A stretch of 64,000 nucleotides of DNA, from assembly GCF_017742235.1 (NCBI RefSeq), contig NZ_JAGHKQ010000001.1, positions 186,001 to 250,000 of the forward strand. Direction: 5' to 3'. A model generated the notes under the pieces. It saw only the letters and a list, made by a program, of their open reading frames with translations. It ran no database searches and was not told the origin of the DNA. Below are positions 17,067 through 26,069 of the stretch, one piece after another. How positions within the stretch are numbered: position 1 is the stretch's first letter; each line of letters begins with the position of its first letter. The position numbers and the translations under genes are program-made. Source of the stretch: Bacillus sp. 165 (GTDB taxonomy: Bacteria; Bacillota; Bacilli; Bacillales; Bacillaceae_G).

Positions 17067-17698
17067 TTATTTATCAGGAGATGGAAATCTAGCTCCTTCA
17101 AAACGTATAACTCCCTCAGGGTGATTTGACTCCACCTTACCGTCTACCGTACTATTCAAAAATACATCTACCGTATCTCCGGAGTTTAGCTGAATAATCG
17201 TAGAAACCGTTACAATACTGCCCTTATCAGACAGCATTGAATCAAAAATACGACTATCAGTAGCTACACATTTACTCTAATATATATTGTAATTGAATAT
17301 ACTTTATTGCATCTATCACGATGAAATTCTACACTTGCAATAATAGAATATACCCCTCTTTTGGCAGGGATAAATGTAGATGTAGCCGCATTATATTCAT
17401 GAGGTAAATCAAACTCTTCATTTGGGTAGAAAATTTTCATAGGGGTATTTTTGAGAATTTGTCGAGGTCCAGAAATATTGACAGCCCTAAATGCTGATTG
17501 GGGATTTAATGGTACTGGAACAGGAATGGGAATACAGCAACAGGGATTAGATTGACAGCGAGAACATTTCGAAACTATGGAACAGCAACAAGGATTAGAA
17601 TGGCATACGGAGCATTGTGAAAATTTGAAATGACTACAAGGATTAGTGTGACTGCCGGAGCAATACTTACTTATTTTGTTATGGTTATTAAAGGACAA
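17067..17698 (-). pseudogene. Frameshifted Cys-rich exosporium/BclA-C-terminal-like protein
   Basis: The frame starts at a TTG (17698) behind GAAAGGAGCC. It has an N-terminal cysteine-rich region with repeated CSVCHSNPCCC / CSRCQSNPCCC units, a Pro-rich linker, then a beta-strand-rich domain like the C-terminal jelly-roll of BclA/ExsF exosporium proteins (AFRAVN near its start). The original frame stops at 17264 after IYIRVNV. In the +1 frame the sequence continues VATDSRIFDSMLSDKGSIVT and runs to FEGARFPSPDK, ending at 17067. Adding one G to AATGTGTAGCT restores NGVATDS, so a single-base deletion (or a sequencing error) splits the domain. Spore-surface location is inferred from the family. 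Confidence 0.72.
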
Positions 17699-17889
17699 AA
17701 AATTTTGGCTCCTTTCTTTTGTACTATAATACAAGCATATTACTGCTTAATTAATTTTACTTGTCCATATTGATCAGATAAAATGAACATCCTTATTCAA
17801 TGTATTATCACTATAATACTTCTTTAATTGACGGTATCGCTGTCAGAGAAATCCACATTTTCTATCTCTCATTCATTAAAAATATAAAA

Positions 17890-17910
17890 ACCTCTCATGA
17901 ATATGAGAGG
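17890..17910 (-). terminator. Terminator after spmB
   Basis: Hairpin CCTCTCAT / ATGAGAGG followed by TTTTT on the minus strand, downstream of spmB. The rest of the gap to the exosporium pseudogene holds its presumed promoter only. Confidence 0.75.
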
Positions 17911-17966
17911 CTAGTTCATTTTCAAAACTTTGTTTGTATATTACACATACCTTCAACCAAATATCT

Positions 17967-18497
17967 TTATCCAAACATCAGTGTGACAAAAACGATAGAA
18001 CAAATAATTCCGATCAAGTCGGCAAATAGGCCGACTTTTAATGCGTCTCCCATTTTACGAATGCCCACTGCTCCAAAATATACTGTTAAAATATAAAAAG
18101 TTGTATCTGTACTTCCTTGCATGGTAGAAGCCAATCTGCCTATAAAGGAATCCGGCCCGTAAGTAGCAATTAAATCCGTTGTAATCCCTAACCCTGCAGA
18201 ACCAGATATGGGGCGAATAAGCGCTAATGGAACAATTTCCGCAGGAACTTTGATTACATCAAGAAGAGGTTTAAGTAAATTGACCATTGCGTCTAATGCC
18301 CCTGAAGCACGGAAAATGGTTATGGATACAAGCATACCGACCATAAACGGTAAAATAGAAATCGCAATTTGAATGCCTTCTTTCCCGCCCTCCACAAAAG
18401 TCTCATAGGTAGGAACTTTCTTAAAAGTGCCATATAAAAGAATAAACCCTATCATACAAGGAATCATCCAAAGAGAGATAGTATTTACTATACTCAT
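17967..18497 (-). CDS. spmB: Spore maturation protein SpmB
   Basis: Membrane protein of 176 aa of the SpmB/nucleoside-recognition (Gate) family: SILPFMVGMLVSITIFRASGALD, LIRPISGSAGLG and GPDSFIGRLASTMQGSTDTTFYILTVYFG. It is required with SpmA for full spore core dehydration in Bacillus. Ribosome site GGAAAGGAGGAC. The start overlaps the spmA stop by 4 nt. Confidence 0.95.
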   Translation of the reverse strand: MSIVNTISLWMIPCMIGFILLYGTFKKVPTYETFVEGGKEGIQIAISILPFMVGMLVSITIFRASGALDAMVNLLKPLLDVIKVPAEIVPLALIRPISGSAGLGITTDLIATYGPDSFIGRLASTMQGSTDTTFYILTVYFGAVGIRKMGDALKVGLFADLIGIICSIVFVTLMFG

Positions 18498-19093
18498 CTT
18501 TTTCGTCCTCCTTTCCCCGCTCTTCTGTTATAAAAATAACGGTCAATCCAAATTGCTCCAATCATAGAGAGTACTTGTGCAATAAAAGTTACTCCTACTA
18601 TTTCCGTTGGATTCGCTGAATTGTAGGTCATTCGGATAGAAATTACTGTAGTTGGAATTAGTGTTACAGCAGAAGTATTGAGTGCAAGAAAGGTAATCAT
18701 AGAACGACTCGCAGAGTCCTTTCCGCCGTTCAGCTGTTTTAAATGCTCCATTGCTTTAATACCAAGGGGTGTTGCTGCGTTTCCAAGACCGAATACATTT
18801 GCCATCATATTGGAGAGAATGAACCCCATAGCAGGATGATCCTTCGGCACTTCCGGAAACAACTTTTTAACAATAGGCATGCAAAGTGCTACCAGCTTTT
18901 TTAACAGCCCTGCTTCTTCTGCTATTTTCATTAACCCGAGCCAAAATATTAGTACACTAATCAATCCAATACAAATAGTAACAGCATTTTTGGCTCCGTC
19001 AAACACAGCTTTGTTGACTTCCTCCATCGTTCCATTTATCATCGCAAATACAACTCCGATTATTGTCATGGCAACCCAAATAAGATTAACCAT
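18494..19093 (-). CDS. spmA: Spore maturation protein SpmA
   Basis: Membrane protein of 199 aa (Gate-domain family) with SVLIFWLGLMKIAEEAGLL and MMANVFGLGNAATPLGIKAMEHL. The start is the ATG at 19093, which overlaps the dacB stop; AGGTG lies nine bases upstream inside dacB. A GTG 12 nt further up is possible but less well placed. It is the middle gene of the dacB-spmA-spmB sporulation operon. Confidence 0.95.
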   Translation of the reverse strand: MVNLIWVAMTIIGVVFAMINGTMEEVNKAVFDGAKNAVTICIGLISVLIFWLGLMKIAEEAGLLKKLVALCMPIVKKLFPEVPKDHPAMGFILSNMMANVFGLGNAATPLGIKAMEHLKQLNGGKDSASRSMITFLALNTSAVTLIPTTVISIRMTYNSANPTEIVGVTFIAQVLSMIGAIWIDRYFYNRRAGKGGRKR

Positions 19094-20219
19094 CGTATCG
19101 TACACCTAACATTGCAGAAAATACTTCTTTGAAGTCATTCCAAAACATACCTGTCGTAACAATAAGCTTACGCTTACTATAAAAGACATTGCGTTCTCCA
19201 ATCGCTTCGCCATCCATATAAATAATCGTTTTCCCAATAATATCTCCGTCTTTTCGTGCGGTTGTTGTTTTTTGCAGATTTACATCCACTGTAATCCTCT
19301 CTTTTTCTTCTTCTGTTAATGGATACATAAAATCATTTTTCAAGTAAACATGACTTTTATAAGGCTCTTTCTTAACCGCAGCAATCGGACCCTTACTCAT
19401 AATTTTGGCAGGTACATAATTTTTAAATGCTGTGTCAAACAAATACATATGATCCTGCCAATCACTTGAAGCATTTAAAGTAACTGCAACTAAGTCCATT
19501 CCTTCTTTTGAAGCTGTCGAAACGAGTGTTCTTCCAGCTTTTTTGGTAAAGCCTGTTTTTCCGCCTGTGCTATATTCATAGAGAGAGGTCAATAACTTAT
19601 TTTTATTTTTCCAAGGATAGTCCCAAAATTTAGATTGGTAACTTTTCGTTCCTGCTATTTTTCGATACATTCCATTATTCATGGCGTAGCGTGTCAATAA
19701 AGCCATATCATACGCTGAGGAGTAATGATTACCATCCCCGTCAAGCCCATGCGGATTCGAAAAGTGGGTATTTTTCATCCCTATTTCTTCTGCCTTTTTA
19801 TTCATCAAATACACAAACCCCTCTACGCTGCCTCCAACATTCTCCGCAATCGCTGTTGCTGCATCATTTCCAGAGCGGAGCATCAACCCGTATACTAAAT
19901 CTTTCAATTTCACTTTTTGTCCAGGTTTCAAGTAAATAGCTGACCCTTCTACACGAACGGCTTCATTACTAATTGAGACCATTTCATCCATTCTTCCGGA
20001 TTCAATTGCCAGCAAAGCGGTCATAATTTTTGTGATACTCGCTATTTTTCTTGGTTCATTTTCAAGCTTCCCATATAATATGCGGCCTGATGTTTGTTCA
20101 ATTAAAACTGCATTTCTTGCGCTTACCCCATTAAATTGTGCATATGTATGGGAAGGAAAAGAAATAGTCCATAAAAAAATCAAACAAATGACAAAAATGC
20201 CTACCCTGTTTGTACGCAT
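19086..20219 (-). CDS. dacB: Sporulation D-alanyl-D-alanine carboxypeptidase DacB (PBP5*)
   Basis: Low-molecular-weight penicillin-binding protein of 377 aa with a signal peptide (ICLIFLWTISFPSHTYA). The S11 active-site motifs are SITK (SxxK, near residue 62), SGN (near 115) and KTG (near 220). It trims pentapeptide side chains in the spore cortex, limiting crosslinking. Order and overlap with spmAB, and a sigma-E-like promoter upstream, match the mother-cell expressed B. subtilis operon. Confidence 0.94.
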   Translation of the reverse strand: MRTNRVGIFVICLIFLWTISFPSHTYAQFNGVSARNAVLIEQTSGRILYGKLENEPRKIASITKIMTALLAIESGRMDEMVSISNEAVRVEGSAIYLKPGQKVKLKDLVYGLMLRSGNDAATAIAENVGGSVEGFVYLMNKKAEEIGMKNTHFSNPHGLDGDGNHYSSAYDMALLTRYAMNNGMYRKIAGTKSYQSKFWDYPWKNKNKLLTSLYEYSTGGKTGFTKKAGRTLVSTASKEGMDLVAVTLNASSDWQDHMYLFDTAFKNYVPAKIMSKGPIAAVKKEPYKSHVYLKNDFMYPLTEEEKERITVDVNLQKTTTARKDGDIIGKTIIYMDGEAIGERNVFYSKRKLIVTTGMFWNDFKEVFSAMLGVRYDG

Positions 20220-20257
20220 ACCTATGTCCCACGTCCCTTATCACTTTGTTTTGTACA

Positions 20258-20286
20258 AGTGTATGGCTTTGTCCTAATAAATATGA
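20258..20286 (-). promoter_or_regulatory. Sigma-E-type promoter of dacB-spmA-spmB
   Basis: On the minus strand TCATATTT (20279-20286), a 13-bp spacer, and CATACACT (20258-20265), close to the Bacillus sigma-E consensus (kmATATTT ... CATACAhT), about 40 nt before the dacB start. Confidence 0.7.
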
Positions 20287-20369
20287 TTAGAAAAGAAGGA
20301 AGATGCGGAGAACTACTAGGAGAAAGAAGATAAAATAGGGAGTTAATCCGACTATAATTAAATTAAATG

Positions 20370-20410
20370 AAAAAAGCGCCCCAAAAGTATAGCTTTTGGG
20401 ACACTTTTTT
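20370..20410 (-). terminator. Terminator after the superoxide dismutase gene
   Basis: Inverted repeat built on GTCCCAAAAG / CTTTTGGGGC with A and T runs on both sides, directly after the stop codon at 20409. Confidence 0.8.
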
Positions 20411-21326
20411 AAAATGGCTGCCATTCCAGTTTACTTGCTTTTTTGTAGCGCTCTTGCACATCTTCCCAATTTACAATATTCCACCAATTTTTTATATATT
20501 CTTCCTTTTGGTTTTGATACTGTAAGTAATAGGCATGCTCCCATACATCTAGCACTAATAGTGGAATAGTATCCCATTGTGTAAAGAGCTGATGCAATGT
20601 GCTTTGCAATATTTCTGTACGTCCAGCACGAGGAGACCAGACAAGAATCGCCCAACCTGCTCCCTCTACTTTACTAGCTGCTTCTGTAAAGTGTGCTTTG
20701 AACCTTTCAAAATTTCCAAAATCCTGATTAATTTGCTTTAATAAGGATCCGCTTGCTTTTCCACCCCCGCCTCTTTTCATATTGTTCCAAAAAATCGTGT
20801 GCAAATAATGCCCCGAACCGTGAAAAGCCGCTTCACGTTCCCAATGTTTAATTAAATCGTAGTCATTATTTTTTCGCGCTTTTTCCATCATCTGTTCTGC
20901 TTTGTTCAGTCCTTGTACATAACTTCGGTGGTGCTTATCATGATGCAGCTGCATGATTTCCTTTGCGATATAAGGTTCCAATGCATTATATGGATACGGT
21001 AAAGGTGGCAGAACATGTCCTCCGATTGGTACACTTCTAGTTTCATGGCTTCTCTCATAGGAAACATACTCTTCATAGTTACCGGTTGTAAATACTTCCT
21101 GTAATCGATGCTGTAAAGTTTCTATATCATCACTTATCTGATACACAAACTCAACATCATAATCAAGTTGATTCGCTTTAATACGGTCCATCAATACTTG
21201 AATCCTATATTCCAGCATATGCACATCATATATTTCAGTCGCTCGGCTATCCAATACATGTAATACACTTTCACACCAATTTTCTACCTCATGAAAGTAA
21301 TGATCAAACTCTTCACGGTTTCCCAT
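20409..21326 (-). CDS. sodA2: Fe/Mn superoxide dismutase with N-terminal extension
   Basis: Protein of 305 aa; the start is the ATG at 21326 behind GGAGGTGTACA. Residues 1 to about 105 are a helical extension absent from ordinary SodA. The dismutase part follows, with metal-ligand segments LHHDKHHRSYVQGLNKAE, AAFHGSGHYLHTIFWNNM and VLDVWEHAYYLQYQNQKEEYI. The B. cereus group and B. subtilis (SodF) both carry a second dismutase with such an extension. It is predicted to convert superoxide to peroxide. The metal (Fe or Mn) cannot be read from sequence alone. The symbol follows common B. cereus usage. Confidence 0.88.
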   Translation of the reverse strand: MGNREEFDHYFHEVENWCESVLHVLDSRATEIYDVHMLEYRIQVLMDRIKANQLDYDVEFVYQISDDIETLQHRLQEVFTTGNYEEYVSYERSHETRSVPIGGHVLPPLPYPYNALEPYIAKEIMQLHHDKHHRSYVQGLNKAEQMMEKARKNNDYDLIKHWEREAAFHGSGHYLHTIFWNNMKRGGGGKASGSLLKQINQDFGNFERFKAHFTEAASKVEGAGWAILVWSPRAGRTEILQSTLHQLFTQWDTIPLLVLDVWEHAYYLQYQNQKEEYIKNWWNIVNWEDVQERYKKASKLEWQPF

Positions 21327-21461
21327 TGTACACCTCCATATGGAAATGCATTCCATAGCATTGTTATCCTTTCTAAATGTATTCATCATCTAGATTAGTC
21401 ATGATACTAAAGTAAAACTTATAGAAATCTTCGTTCAACCACCTGGACAACATAAAAAAAC

Positions 21462-21486
21462 AACAGCCGGAAGTATTCCAGCTGTT
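21462..21486 (-). terminator. Terminator after ypuI
   Basis: Hairpin AACAGCTGGAA / TTCCGGCTGTT just after the ypuI stop; T run on the minus strand. Confidence 0.75.
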
Positions 21487-21491
21487 TAGTT

Positions 21492-21983
21492 TTATTGGGA
21501 CTGTTTTATTTTTGTTTGATAGTCTGTTTCATAAAATTCCAGCTCTTCTCGAATAGCTTGAAATTTCCCTTCCAGTTCTTTCATCAATTGCTGTACAGAT
21601 GGGGGAGCAGTCTTAACAAATGTAATAGCATTTTTCCCCGTGTACGCTGATCTACTGTTTTCATACCAATAGTCATTTTTAGGAGAGAAAAACTCTGCAA
21701 TAACTTGATGATAAATTTTAAAAAGCGTACGTTCCGCTCCTTGTTTGCGAAAAGGTTCACTCTGAAGCAGCACTCGGCACACATCTAACCCTTCCTCACA
21801 AAATACAAGCAGCCTTCTAATACCGGAAAGCAGCCCCTCGTAATACGTCTTGTTGTTACTTTCTGCCTCTTCTATTAAAGAGATAATAGTATGGTGATTT
21901 ACATACTCAGTCATTACACCAACTACTTCACTTAAAAAGGCTTCTACTTGTTTAGTTTGATTATAAACAATTGTATTTGACAT
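21492..21983 (-). CDS. ypuI: YpuI family protein (DUF3907)
   Basis: Soluble helical protein of 163 aa beginning MSNTIVYNQTKQVEAFLSEV. It resembles YpuI, whose gene also lies next to dacB-spmAB in B. subtilis; here the sod gene is interposed. Ribosome site AGAGAGGAAGAGG. Function is not known for the family. No membrane segments or catalytic motif are visible. Confidence 0.75.
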   Translation of the reverse strand: MSNTIVYNQTKQVEAFLSEVVGVMTEYVNHHTIISLIEEAESNNKTYYEGLLSGIRRLLVFCEEGLDVCRVLLQSEPFRKQGAERTLFKIYHQVIAEFFSPKNDYWYENSRSAYTGKNAITFVKTAPPSVQQLMKELEGKFQAIREELEFYETDYQTKIKQSQ

Positions 21984-22012
21984 AAACCTCTTCCTCTCTT
22001 TATTGCTATTAT

Positions 22013-22426
22013 TTATGATTCTTTCACTGAATGAATACCCTTCACTTCCGCTTGTCCGTACTTCTCCAAATCTATCAAAATATCCTTCAATTCTGTTAGT
22101 GATATATTCTGTATATATTTCTTTAACTCTTCTTGCGTTTTAATGTAAATTCGTTTTCTGTTTACTAGCTCCGGATTATATAGCAAACTGGCGAGCGCTA
22201 CAATATCTTTAAAGTATACATCTCGTTCACCCGCTTGAAATACAGAGCCTTCAGTAAAATTACTGAACTGATCTATCTGTTCTTCAAAATATCTAACATA
22301 TAGTACATATAATGTTTTTTCTGTATGATTATGAATATATGTAACTTCAGAACGATTAAAGAAATCCTCTGAAGTATTTGGCTGGGCTTTTACTAGTTCA
22401 TAGCCTGTACAACGTTTAATAATCAT
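22013..22426 (-). CDS. Hypothetical protein, 137 aa
   Basis: Soluble, mixed-charge protein with a beta-rich first half (YIHNHTEKTLYVLYVRYFEEQ) and a helical C terminus (EELKKYIQNISLTELKDILIDLEKYG). Two adjacent ATG codons are possible; the second (22426) is better spaced from GAGGTGG. It follows no obvious operon partner, lies between ypuI and mprF, and its family is not recognised. Confidence 0.65.
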   Translation of the reverse strand: MIIKRCTGYELVKAQPNTSEDFFNRSEVTYIHNHTEKTLYVLYVRYFEEQIDQFSNFTEGSVFQAGERDVYFKDIVALASLLYNPELVNRKRIYIKTQEELKKYIQNISLTELKDILIDLEKYGQAEVKGIHSVKES

Positions 22427-22525
22427 CATTCCACCTCATTTCTTACTTAATTGTATCTTAACATATTTTTGATTTTAATCGTAATAATTTTATAAAAATT
22501 CAAAATATACTGTTATTTTTCTATT

Positions 22526-22542
22526 TAGAAATTATATTTCTA
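22526..22542. promoter_or_regulatory. Palindrome upstream of mprF
   Basis: Perfect 7-3-7 inverted repeat TAGAAAT-TAT-ATTTCTA, 69 nt before the mprF start in the divergent mprF promoter region. Could be an operator or part of a promoter; no matching regulator is known to me. Confidence 0.35.
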
Positions 22543-22610
22543 TTTTTATGCAAAATTGCCATAATAGATAGTACGCTTGTATCAACGTACCGGAAAGGAA
22601 ATAGACGATT

Positions 22611-25157
22611 ATGTCAATTTCGTTAAAACGAGTTTTCCAACTCGGAAAATTGCTTCTTCCCATAATTATTCTAATCATTGTTTTTATTCAAGCTCGAAAA
22701 GAACTAGCTGACTTATCCTTCCGACAGGCAGTGCACGTTATTAAAAATATGCCAACAGGCGGGTTTATTTTGGCACTAATAGTCGGTACTGTTGCTGTTG
22801 CCACCATGTTTTTATATGACTATGTGCTAGTACACTCTCTTTCCCTGAAAATATCTATACCAAAAGTATTTCGGATCTCCTGGATTGCCAACTCTTTCAA
22901 CGGTGTACTTGGATTCGGTGGTTTAGCAGGAGCTGGACTCCGAACCATGCTGTATCGGCAATATACGAAGGATTCAAGTGGATTAGTAAAAGGTGTTGCA
23001 TGGCTTACTTCCGCCTTTATTACAGGTTTATCTGTTTTATCCTTTTTAACATTACTACATATCTTGGATGCCACGTATATATTGCAGGAAAAGCCTTGGC
23101 TATGGCCGCCATTGATTTGCTTCGCACTATTTGTCCCTTTATATATAGGCATTTCAAAACGAAAAGCACCTTCAAGACCCACTGTTCTCTATTCCCTTGT
23201 ATCCTGCTTTGAATGGTTGTCCGCGGGAGTGGTCATCTATGTCATTCTCTGTTTGCTTGATGTGAATATAAGCTTTCCTGAAACCTTAGGTGTGTTTGTT
23301 ATTGCGGCTATTGCCGGAAGCATAAGCTTAGTACCGGGCGGGCTCGGTTCGTTCGACCTCATTTTTTTAACAGGCATTGAACGCTATGGAGTAGAAACGG
23401 AAACCGCCTTTTCTGCATTATTATTATACCGGCTCGTTTACTATTTTTTTCCGTTTGGACTCGGTTTGATTTTTGCGGCATTTGAAATGTCTGGAGCAGC
23501 CTTAAAAAAAATCGAGGACAAGCCGTTTATTGCCCCCGCTTTAGAAACTACAGGAGTAATCTGGACTTTACAGCGTGACTGGTTTTCCAAACTTGGGCAT
23601 TGGGCCATTGCCGCTCTAACAGCTATATCAGGACTGCTTGTTATTCTCTCTGTGCTTGTTCCTACAAGTGTGCACCGTGTCCATGCATTACGTATATTGG
23701 TGCAAAATCAAGTAATTGATCTATCCTTTGGCTTGGCCCTCAGCTTTGGTATTCTTCTTCTTATTCTGTCTGGAGGAATTTATAGAAGAACAAAGCGGGC
23801 CTACTATATGGCTGTATTTGTTTTAATTGGAGGGATAATTTCCAATGCATTAAAAGGCATTGATTTAGAAGAATCGCTTATTCTATTAATTGTACTTACT
23901 GTACTATTTATGCTGCGAAAGCTATTTGTACGACAGTTGGTAAAACTCACCTTTTCAGATATTATAAAAATCACTCTCGTTATTACTGGAGCTTTAGTAC
24001 TTTACCTTTGGATAGGTATTTTATTTGTAGATATGGATGAGGTCTTTGAACCTTATTATGTAGTACGGACCATAAAGCAAGTGCAGCAAAGCACCATGAT
24101 TGCCTCTATCGTCGTCCCTGTTTATTTACTGATCAGCTCGATTGCATTAAATCGTTTTTTACATAAAGTTCCCGGTTCCCTCCCTAATTTCCAACGGTTA
24201 GAATTGTTTCTCAAAGAATATGGAGGAAATGCACTAAGTCACCTGGGCTTTTTGGGAGATAAACGATTTTTCTTCAGTAAAGATGGGACAGCTATGCTGC
24301 AATTTGCCCGTTCAGGTAAATGGCTTGTCGTATTAGGCGATCCGATTGGAAATCCTTCTTCATTCCAACAACTCATGGGAGACTTTTTACGAGAAGCAGA
24401 TTATGCCGGTTTTATATGTGTTTTTTATCAAATTGAAAGTAAGTTCTTAGCACTATATCATGACTTCGGTTATAACTTTTTTAAACTCGGAGAAGAAGCA
24501 ATCGTTGATTTAAATACATTTACACTATCGGGGAAAAAACGAAGTAGTCTTCGAACCACATTTAATCGTTTCCAACGTGAGGAGTATAGCTTTCACGTAT
24601 ACTCTCCCCCTTTTTCTAATGAATTCTTGTTGCAATTAAAACAAGTATCCGATTCATGGATTGGGAAGAAAAAAGAAAAAGGATTTTCACTTGGCTACTT
24701 TGATTCCTATTATATAAATCGTGCACCTGTAGCTGTATTACGAAATAAAGAAGGGCAAATTGGAGCTTTTGTAACCCTTATGCCTGCCTATAGAGATTGC
24801 TACATTTCAGTTGATTTGATGCGGCATCATCAGAAAGCACCAAGCGGTATAATGGATGCTATGTTCATTCACTTGTTTCATTGGGCAAAACAGGAGGGCT
24901 ATCGTTTCTTTAATATTGGCATGGCCCCGCTTTCTAATGTCGGTATCTCTCCTCATTCTTTCTGGTCCGAAAAAGTAGCTGCCGCTATTTTTAATAATGT
25001 ACGATATACATACAGCTTTAGCGGGCTTCGTTCTTTTAAAGATAAATATAAGCCGAATTGGAGCGGCAAATACTTAGCGTTCCAAAAAAACCATTCCTTA
25101 CCAGCTACCATGCTCAGCCTAACAAAGCTAATCAGCAAGGCCCCACTCAATAAATAA
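22611..25157 (+). CDS. mprF: Phosphatidylglycerol lysyltransferase/flippase MprF
   Basis: Bifunctional membrane protein of 848 aa, the usual MprF length. Residues 1 to about 510 hold about 14 membrane segments (flippase domain, with VPGGLGSFDLIFLTGIERYGV). Residues from about 530 form the cytosolic synthase domain (LGFLGDKRFFFSKDG, ARSGKWLVVLGDPIGNP, FFNIGMAPLSNVG, FKDKYKPNWSGKYLAF). It transfers lysine or another amino acid from aminoacyl-tRNA to phosphatidylglycerol and flips the product, lowering surface charge and giving resistance to cationic peptides. Ribosome site GGAAAGGAAATAGACGATT. Monocistronic. Confidence 0.95.
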   Translation: MSISLKRVFQLGKLLLPIIILIIVFIQARKELADLSFRQAVHVIKNMPTGGFILALIVGTVAVATMFLYDYVLVHSLSLKISIPKVFRISWIANSFNGVLGFGGLAGAGLRTMLYRQYTKDSSGLVKGVAWLTSAFITGLSVLSFLTLLHILDATYILQEKPWLWPPLICFALFVPLYIGISKRKAPSRPTVLYSLVSCFEWLSAGVVIYVILCLLDVNISFPETLGVFVIAAIAGSISLVPGGLGSFDLIFLTGIERYGVETETAFSALLLYRLVYYFFPFGLGLIFAAFEMSGAALKKIEDKPFIAPALETTGVIWTLQRDWFSKLGHWAIAALTAISGLLVILSVLVPTSVHRVHALRILVQNQVIDLSFGLALSFGILLLILSGGIYRRTKRAYYMAVFVLIGGIISNALKGIDLEESLILLIVLTVLFMLRKLFVRQLVKLTFSDIIKITLVITGALVLYLWIGILFVDMDEVFEPYYVVRTIKQVQQSTMIASIVVPVYLLISSIALNRFLHKVPGSLPNFQRLELFLKEYGGNALSHLGFLGDKRFFFSKDGTAMLQFARSGKWLVVLGDPIGNPSSFQQLMGDFLREADYAGFICVFYQIESKFLALYHDFGYNFFKLGEEAIVDLNTFTLSGKKRSSLRTTFNRFQREEYSFHVYSPPFSNEFLLQLKQVSDSWIGKKKEKGFSLGYFDSYYINRAPVAVLRNKEGQIGAFVTLMPAYRDCYISVDLMRHHQKAPSGIMDAMFIHLFHWAKQEGYRFFNIGMAPLSNVGISPHSFWSEKVAAAIFNNVRYTYSFSGLRSFKDKYKPNWSGKYLAFQKNHSLPATMLSLTKLISKAPLNK

Positions 25158-25180
25158 AAGCAGGAATCTATCCTGCTTTT
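25157..25180. terminator. Bidirectional terminator between mprF and the convergent gene
   Basis: Hairpin AAAAGCAGGA / TCCTGCTTTT with T runs; overlaps the end of the minus-strand gene. Confidence 0.85.
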
Positions 25181-25977
25181 TTATTTTCTGTAACCGTCAC
25201 TACAAATTCTTTTTCGTAACCTTTTCCATTAATATAAAAATCCGCCCATATTTTGTATAAACCCGGCTTAGGAAATGTAACAGAAAAAGAGATATCATTC
25301 TTTTTTTTCACTTTTTCAGGAGCAGCAAACAATATTATACTATTGGTTTCATCAGCAATCATTAATTTGGGCTGTTTACCTGAGGCAGAACTGAGAGTAT
25401 AGAGGTCTTCCTTATTTCCCTGAAAACGAAAGGTAATCCCTTCTTTTTTCTCAGCTTCAAGCAAATTAAAAATAACGGACATTTGAATCCCGTCAACGGT
25501 AGTGGTCAACATAGAATTTGCCTGTAATGGAAGAGGCTCCTTCCTCTCTTTTCCAACCTGGATAGATTTTTGAGCAAACATTTCCCTTTTTTGTCCATCC
25601 TGCACATATAAAAATAGAGAATATTGTCCTTTCTTTTTGAAAGTATGTGAAATTAAGAATAGACCCTTTCCTGAAAATTTCGGGTGAATATCCTCGTAAT
25701 GTGTAAGGTTGTCATCCATGATAACAGCATGTACCTTCCCCTGCTCCGTATCGTTCAATCCACGTAGTGCTGTTCCTTTCTCATCTTGTAAAGTAAATTG
25801 AATCTTAGCCTTTTTGTTAACTGTAATATTGGGAATACTAAAAGATACTCGAGTATTGTCTAGTTCGGTAAACTTATCCTCTTGTCCATTTGAAAACAAC
25901 GCCACTTCCCTCTGAAAATATGAAACAATGACAAATGCAACAAATAAAAGAAGAACTATTCCCGTTATTTTTTTCAC
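25168..25977 (-). CDS. Secreted, membrane-anchored protein with two Ig-like (FixH/YtkA-like) domains
   Basis: Protein of 269 aa with an N-terminal membrane anchor (ITGIVLLLFVAFVIVSYFQ) and two beta-rich modules of about 100 aa, each ending in a segment of the type KKKGQYSLFLYVQDG and FPKPGLYKIWADFYING. Such modules are seen in YtkA/FixH-like extracellular proteins. There is no lipobox cysteine. I choose the GTG at 25977, with GGGTGA six bases upstream. Function unknown; monocistronic. Confidence 0.6.
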   Translation of the reverse strand: MKKITGIVLLLFVAFVIVSYFQREVALFSNGQEDKFTELDNTRVSFSIPNITVNKKAKIQFTLQDEKGTALRGLNDTEQGKVHAVIMDDNLTHYEDIHPKFSGKGLFLISHTFKKKGQYSLFLYVQDGQKREMFAQKSIQVGKERKEPLPLQANSMLTTTVDGIQMSVIFNLLEAEKKEGITFRFQGNKEDLYTLSSASGKQPKLMIADETNSIILFAAPEKVKKKNDISFSVTFPKPGLYKIWADFYINGKGYEKEFVVTVTENKKAG

Positions 25978-26069
25978 CAGCACTCACCCAACAATCTCGT
26001 TTTTTTAAATTGTAACATAATTCTGTCTATTTATATAACCTAACATAAAGAAAAACATGAATTTTTCAT

